Below, one piece after another: positions 7,404 to 9,351 of a stretch of DNA of 9,351 nucleotides. The position numbers and the translations under genes are program-made. Source of the DNA: Actinomycetota bacterium (lineage in GTDB: Bacteria > Actinomycetota > Actinomycetes > Nanopelagicales > Nanopelagicaceae); contig SXRC01000119.1 of the NCBI GenBank assembly GCA_005793655.1, forward strand, positions 1 through 9,351. The letters run 5' to 3'. Below the pieces are notes generated by a model. It did no database searches. It was not told where the DNA came from and saw nothing but the letters and a program-made list of their open reading frames with translations. Numbering within the stretch: the first letter of the stretch is position 1; every line of letters begins with the position of its first letter.

Positions 7404-7583
7404 TTACTTTTTTACTAATGCAACAGCAGCTTGTAATACATTTCCGAGATTGGTTGCCTCTTCAACATTTAACTCAACGACTAATCTGCCGCCACCCTCA
7501 AGTGGGATTCGCATAACCATAGAACGAGCCTCTTTAGTGACCTCCATAGGTCCATCACCAGTTCTTGGTTTCATCGCTGCCAT
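7404..7583 (-). CDS. DUF3117 small actinobacterial protein
   Basis: This is a 59-aa protein beginning MAAMKPRTGDGPMEVTKE, with the family's conserved RIPLEGGGRLVVEL core (25-38) and an alanine/valine-rich C-terminal helix ending in LVKK. DUF3117 is a near-universal small protein of actinobacteria (Rv1211 in M. tuberculosis) with no established function. The start is secure: GGAGGAG at 7590-7596 (complement) lies 6 nt before the ATG. A second ATG three codons in would leave a poor spacing. It is the first gene of the six-gene minus-strand run, 27 nt ahead of pepA. Confidence 0.95.
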   Translation of the reverse strand: MAAMKPRTGDGPMEVTKEARSMVMRIPLEGGGRLVVELNVEEATNLGNVLQAAVALVKK

Positions 7584-7681
7584 TTAAATCTCCTCCACAA
7601 AATAATTAATCCCGTGCCAGCCTTACTAGAGGCGTAATTATCCCCTATATACCTGCGGGTGGGAAATCCTTATAAATAACC
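7584..7681. other. Longest intergenic stretch (98 nt) upstream of DUF3117
   Basis: This is the only sizeable gap between genes in the window. It carries the DUF3117 ribosome site and a candidate promoter. I see no open frame, no strong hairpin followed by T residues, and no recognisable structured RNA. Confidence 0.6.
7637..7665 (-). promoter_or_regulatory. Candidate promoter of the DUF3117-pepA-OMT-htrA-tatB-mrp run
   Basis: On the minus strand TTCCCA (7665-7660) and GATAAT (7642-7637) are separated by 17 bp, a reasonable housekeeping-sigma spacing with four and five matches to consensus. Transcription would begin near 7630 and give a leader of about 45 nt ending in the strong GGAGGAG. Other AT-rich hexamers nearby (TATATA, TAATTA) make the exact choice uncertain. 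Confidence 0.4.
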
Positions 7682-7879
7682 TTAAGAAATCAACCCAATT
7701 AGGCGCGATCTGCCTGATGCGATAACTGAAATAACTGCCCGTTCGGGCACGCCAAGTTTTACTGCAATTTCAGATGTGGTGATCATATTTACAAAATGCA
7801 ATGTCAAGATCAGCCGCTCTTCTTCTGGCAATGTGGCAATCAGTTCAGCGATCGTCTTACTGTTGCCCTCAGGTGCCAT
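7682..7879 (-). CDS. Stand-alone sigma-70 region 4-like HTH protein
   Basis: This is a 65-aa protein. After a short polar N-terminus (1-9), residues 17-60 resemble sigma-70 region 4. LPEEERLILTLHFV (17-30) fits the first helices. TTSEIAVKLGVPERAVISVIASG (34-56) fits the helix-turn-helix that in sigma factors reads the -35 element, and SRLIGL closes it. Region 2, which binds the -10 element and RNA polymerase, is absent, so it cannot act as an ordinary sigma factor. It could be a DNA-binding regulator, a region-4 partner for RNA polymerase, or a shrunken ECF sigma relic. A neat leaderless promoter argues for a working gene. It lies between SRPBCC/LOG and DUF3117, 36 nt after the SRPBCC stop. 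Confidence 0.8.
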   Translation of the reverse strand: MAPEGNSKTIAELIATLPEEERLILTLHFVNMITTSEIAVKLGVPERAVISVIASGRSRLIGLIS

Positions 7880-7885
7880 GTATAA

Positions 7886-7914
7886 AGATTACTCGGCAGG
7901 GCCAATACTTTCGA
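7886..7914 (-). promoter_or_regulatory. Leaderless promoter of the region 4-like gene
   Basis: On the minus strand TCGAAA (7914-7909, four of six to TTGACA) and TAATCT (7891-7886) are 17 bp apart. The -10 ends 6 nt before the ATG at 7879. No Shine-Dalgarno is present. The -10 and spacer lie in the 36-nt gap after the SRPBCC stop codon and the -35 is at its edge, so this gene has its own transcription start although it points the same way as its upstream neighbours. Confidence 0.6.
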
Positions 7915-7915
7915 C

Positions 7916-8377
7916 TTACGCCGAAACTTGTCGACTAAATCGCCGCAGTGAGAGCCAGACTCCGATTAGTAACATCGGCTTAAGAAACAATAAAACTATT
8001 GCTGGGGCCACAATCTCTTCCCGCCAAAAAAACACAGTTCCACCTCGTACTGGTTTTAATTCAAATTTCCCAGTGCCTCTAATTACTCTGCCAATATGGA
8101 CAACCTCGCAGATTACCGGTGGCTTCCACTTAGTTACTTCCATAGTGTCTAAGATTCCTAACTTTAATTTTGGATATAGCTTTGGAAATAATCCAGTAAA
8201 AGCAAATATTAAAACACCCTTGCTATTCTTAACTGTTCTATCTTGATCTAACTCAGACCAAACCTTTGTTTGTAGCATCCAATCACTCTGGCCTTGCCAG
8301 TCAACTAGAGCGCTCCAGACACTCTTAACTGGCTTATTAATCTTGATTGTCAGCGAAAGATTTGAGAGTTTATTCAT
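7916..8377 (-). CDS. SRPBCC-superfamily (polyketide cyclase/START-like) protein
   Basis: This is a 153-aa protein of usual SRPBCC length. The N-terminal strand and helix carry the typical KINKPVKSVWSALVDWQGQSDW pattern in two parts (about 12-22 and 23-33). Strands with alternating hydrophobics follow (about 53-120). A long C-terminal helix (about 123-147) rich in Leu/Ile would cover the ligand cavity. The helix is hydrophobic enough to be mistaken for a membrane segment. The fold binds hydrophobic small molecules or lipids; the ligand cannot be predicted here. The start overlaps the LOG-family stop as ATGA, so the two genes are translationally coupled. Confidence 0.8.
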   Translation of the reverse strand: MNKLSNLSLTIKINKPVKSVWSALVDWQGQSDWMLQTKVWSELDQDRTVKNSKGVLIFAFTGLFPKLYPKLKLGILDTMEVTKWKPPVICEVVHIGRVIRGTGKFELKPVRGGTVFFWREEIVAPAIVLLFLKPMLLIGVWLSLRRFSRQVSA

Positions 8378-8910
8378 TTTGTTCTGACCGCCTCAATTGT
8401 TGCAGGGATATCTTTACACCAGCTAACTAGTTCTGCCTGGCCCACTTTCATAAAATTTTGGGTAGCAAGATGTTCTATAGCAACTTGTAGTGGTGCATAA
8501 ACTCCAGTTGGATCACATACTGCGATCGGTTTGTGATGAAACTTAAGATACCTACCAACCCATATTTCAAAGAACTCTTCTAAGGTGCCAATGCCCCCTG
8601 GCAATATAATGAAAGCCTCTGCTAAATCTTCAATTTTTGCTTTTCTAGTTCGCATATTTGACACTACGTGCATATGTGTGGCATCGGTATCTTCAAATTC
8701 AACTTTTTTTAAACCTTCTGGAATCACACCGATTGTTGCTACGCCGGCAGCTCTTGCACCTTTTGCAACCTCACCCATCATTGAGGCTTTGCCGCCACCC
8801 CAAACTAGATCCCAACCTTGATCACCAATTGCTTTTCCAATATTAAATGCCAATTCCAGTGAACTTTGTGGAATATTGGGAGCGGATGAGCAGAATACCG
8901 ATACGCGCAT
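8374..8910 (-). CDS. LOG-family (TIGR00730) Rossmann-fold phosphoribohydrolase-like protein
   Basis: This is a 178-aa protein with the full LOG signature. GGGKASMMGEVAKGA lies at 38-52, an MRTRK stretch at 86-90, and the catalytic PGGIGTLEE motif at 104-112, followed by an aromatic-rich helix. Characterised members cleave cytokinin riboside 5'-monophosphate or other nucleotide monophosphates (AMP, IMP) at the N-glycosidic bond; in bacteria the physiological substrate is often unclear. A related gene (Rv1205) lies close to dapD in M. tuberculosis. Here the gene is divergent from dapD across 44 nt and has a leaderless-type -10 (TAGACT). It is co-transcribed with the SRPBCC gene through an ATGA overlap. 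Confidence 0.92.
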   Translation of the reverse strand: MRVSVFCSSAPNIPQSSLELAFNIGKAIGDQGWDLVWGGGKASMMGEVAKGARAAGVATIGVIPEGLKKVEFEDTDATHMHVVSNMRTRKAKIEDLAEAFIILPGGIGTLEEFFEIWVGRYLKFHHKPIAVCDPTGVYAPLQVAIEHLATQNFMKVGQAELVSWCKDIPATIEAVRTK

Positions 8911-8916
8911 GAAATT

Positions 8917-8922
8917 AGTCTA
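8917..8922 (-). promoter_or_regulatory. -10 element of the LOG-family gene (leaderless)
   Basis: TAGACT on the minus strand, then AATTTC (6 nt), then the ATG at 8910. No Shine-Dalgarno is present. Its expected -35 position (about 8940-8945) falls on the dapD -10 of the opposite strand. Confidence 0.6.
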
Positions 8923-8942
8923 TTGCCTTCCACGCACTTTGA

Positions 8943-8948
8943 TACCGT
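8943..8948 (+). promoter_or_regulatory. -10 element of dapD (leaderless)
   Basis: TACCGT, then TGGCTA (6 nt), then the ATG at 8955, with no Shine-Dalgarno. Only 20 bp separate it from the opposing LOG -10 at 8917-8922, so the two core promoters overlap. Confidence 0.6.
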
Positions 8949-8954
8949 TGGCTA

Positions 8955-9351
8955 ATGAGCGCTAACCAAAGCACCGCATATGGCTTTGGCATTGCCACCC
9001 AAAACCTTGCAGGTTCAATTCTTGAATGCTCGTTTTATCAATTAGGTCTTGGTAATGCGCCAACTAATAATATGGATAGTAATTTTAAATCCTTAATTGG
9101 TGAGGATCCAATCCGTAAGGTTAAAAAGGTTGCAATTGAGGTAAAAATTAATCTAAACGATAAGCCAAAAGATGCTGCGGATATCTACTTAAGATTGCAT
9201 CTACTCTCACATAGGTTGGTCAAACCACATGGTGTCAATTTAGATGGAATTTTTTCACTACTTGCAAATGTGGTTTGGACCTCAGCAGGGGCTTGTGAGG
9301 TTGAAGGTTTTGAGAAGGTAAGACCGCAATTGCTAAACAAGTTTCAAAACT
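8955..9351 (+). CDS. dapD: Tetrahydrodipicolinate N-succinyltransferase, actinobacterial type, N-terminal part
   Basis: Open to the window end, giving 132 codons of a protein that usually has about 310-330 residues. The enzyme transfers succinyl from succinyl-CoA to tetrahydrodipicolinate in the succinylase branch of diaminopimelate/lysine synthesis, feeding peptidoglycan as well. The visible part is the N-terminal domain. The stretch YLRLHLLSHRLVKPHG (about residues 79-94) and LLANVVWTSAG (about 102-112) closely match what I remember of M. tuberculosis DapD. The left-handed beta-helix acyltransferase domain lies beyond the window. The ATG at 8955 is chosen because it is preceded by a leaderless -10 and opens directly into the family's YGFGIAT start. 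It is divergent from the LOG gene. Confidence 0.93.
   Translation, partial: MSANQSTAYGFGIATQNLAGSILECSFYQLGLGNAPTNNMDSNFKSLIGEDPIRKVKKVAIEVKINLNDKPKDAADIYLRLHLLSHRLVKPHGVNLDGIFSLLANVVWTSAGACEVEGFEKVRPQLLNKFQN

Noticed and set aside
7641..7670. C-rich/G-rich stretch between the region 4-like gene and DUF3117 as a terminator hairpin
   Set aside because: Pairing between the C and G runs is interrupted and no T tract follows on the minus strand.
8008..8014. C-terminal hydrophobic helix of the SRPBCC protein as a membrane anchor
   Set aside because: A long hydrophobic C-terminal helix is part of the normal SRPBCC fold, and Lys/Pro interrupt it; a membrane role is not needed.
7776..8246. 156-codon plus-strand open frame across the region 4-like and SRPBCC genes
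   Set aside because: It runs antisense through two recognised genes and their promoter, its composition is shadow-like, and no domain is seen.
8585..8846. Two overlapping plus-strand open frames inside the LOG gene
   Set aside because: Both are antisense to the conserved LOG motifs; one is a Leu/His/Arg-rich low-complexity string.
1..9351. Mobile elements, defence systems, CRISPR or biosynthetic islands
   Set aside because: No transposase, integrase, repeat array, tRNA-linked att site or change in base use was seen; the content is conserved housekeeping genes.

Overview
The window looks like chromosomal core DNA from a small-genome, fairly low-GC actinobacterium. The freshwater acI type (Nanopelagicales, such as Planktophila or Nanopelagicus) fits best, but that placement is an inference. 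The actinobacterial assignment is firmer. It rests on a DUF3117 protein, an actinobacterial-type DapD, a TatB and Mrp that resemble the mycobacterial ones, and a gene set matching the Mycobacterium tuberculosis interval from dapD (Rv1201c) to Rv1232c, recalled from memory. The DNA is AT-rich by eye and almost gap-free; the longest stretch without a gene is about 98 bases.

Layout. (1) Bases 1-873, minus strand: a drug/metabolite (EamA) permease, cut off at its C-terminal end by the window edge. (2) 938-2709, plus strand: a two-gene unit with a soluble PRC-barrel/MgtE_N/CBS protein and a DUF1003 membrane protein. (3) 7583 down to 2706, minus strand: a compact six-gene run, DUF3117 - leucyl aminopeptidase - O-methyltransferase - HtrA-like protease - TatB - Mrp ATPase. 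Junctions are +27 nt, a 19-nt overlap, 0 nt, +5 nt and an ATGA overlap. Its last stop codon overlaps the DUF1003 stop tail to tail. (4) 7682-7879, minus strand: a 65-aa protein that is little more than a sigma-70 region 4 helix-turn-helix. (5) 8910 down to 7916, minus strand: a LOG-family (TIGR00730) gene overlapped by an SRPBCC-fold gene. (6) 8955 to the end, plus strand: the N-terminal part of dapD (lysine/diaminopimelate synthesis), divergent from the LOG gene.

How the genes relate. Region 3 joins envelope protein quality control (membrane-anchored HtrA), twin-arginine export (TatB), Fe-S or metal-cofactor handling (Mrp) and peptide turnover (leucyl aminopeptidase). In mycobacteria the ECF sigma factor sigE and its anti-sigma factor rseA lie between the methyltransferase and htrA. 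Here the methyltransferase stop codon directly abuts the htrA start, so neither gene is present at that place.

Transcription signals show a clear pattern. All five genes that appear to open a unit without a Shine-Dalgarno have a TANNNT hexamer exactly 6 nt before the ATG, as expected for leaderless mRNAs. Three genes have visible Shine-Dalgarno sequences: DUF3117, DUF1003 and tatB. I see no rRNA, tRNA, CRISPR array, insertion sequence, phage gene or convincing terminator. This is mostly a conserved core neighbourhood, and nothing in it supports a claim of a wholly new system.
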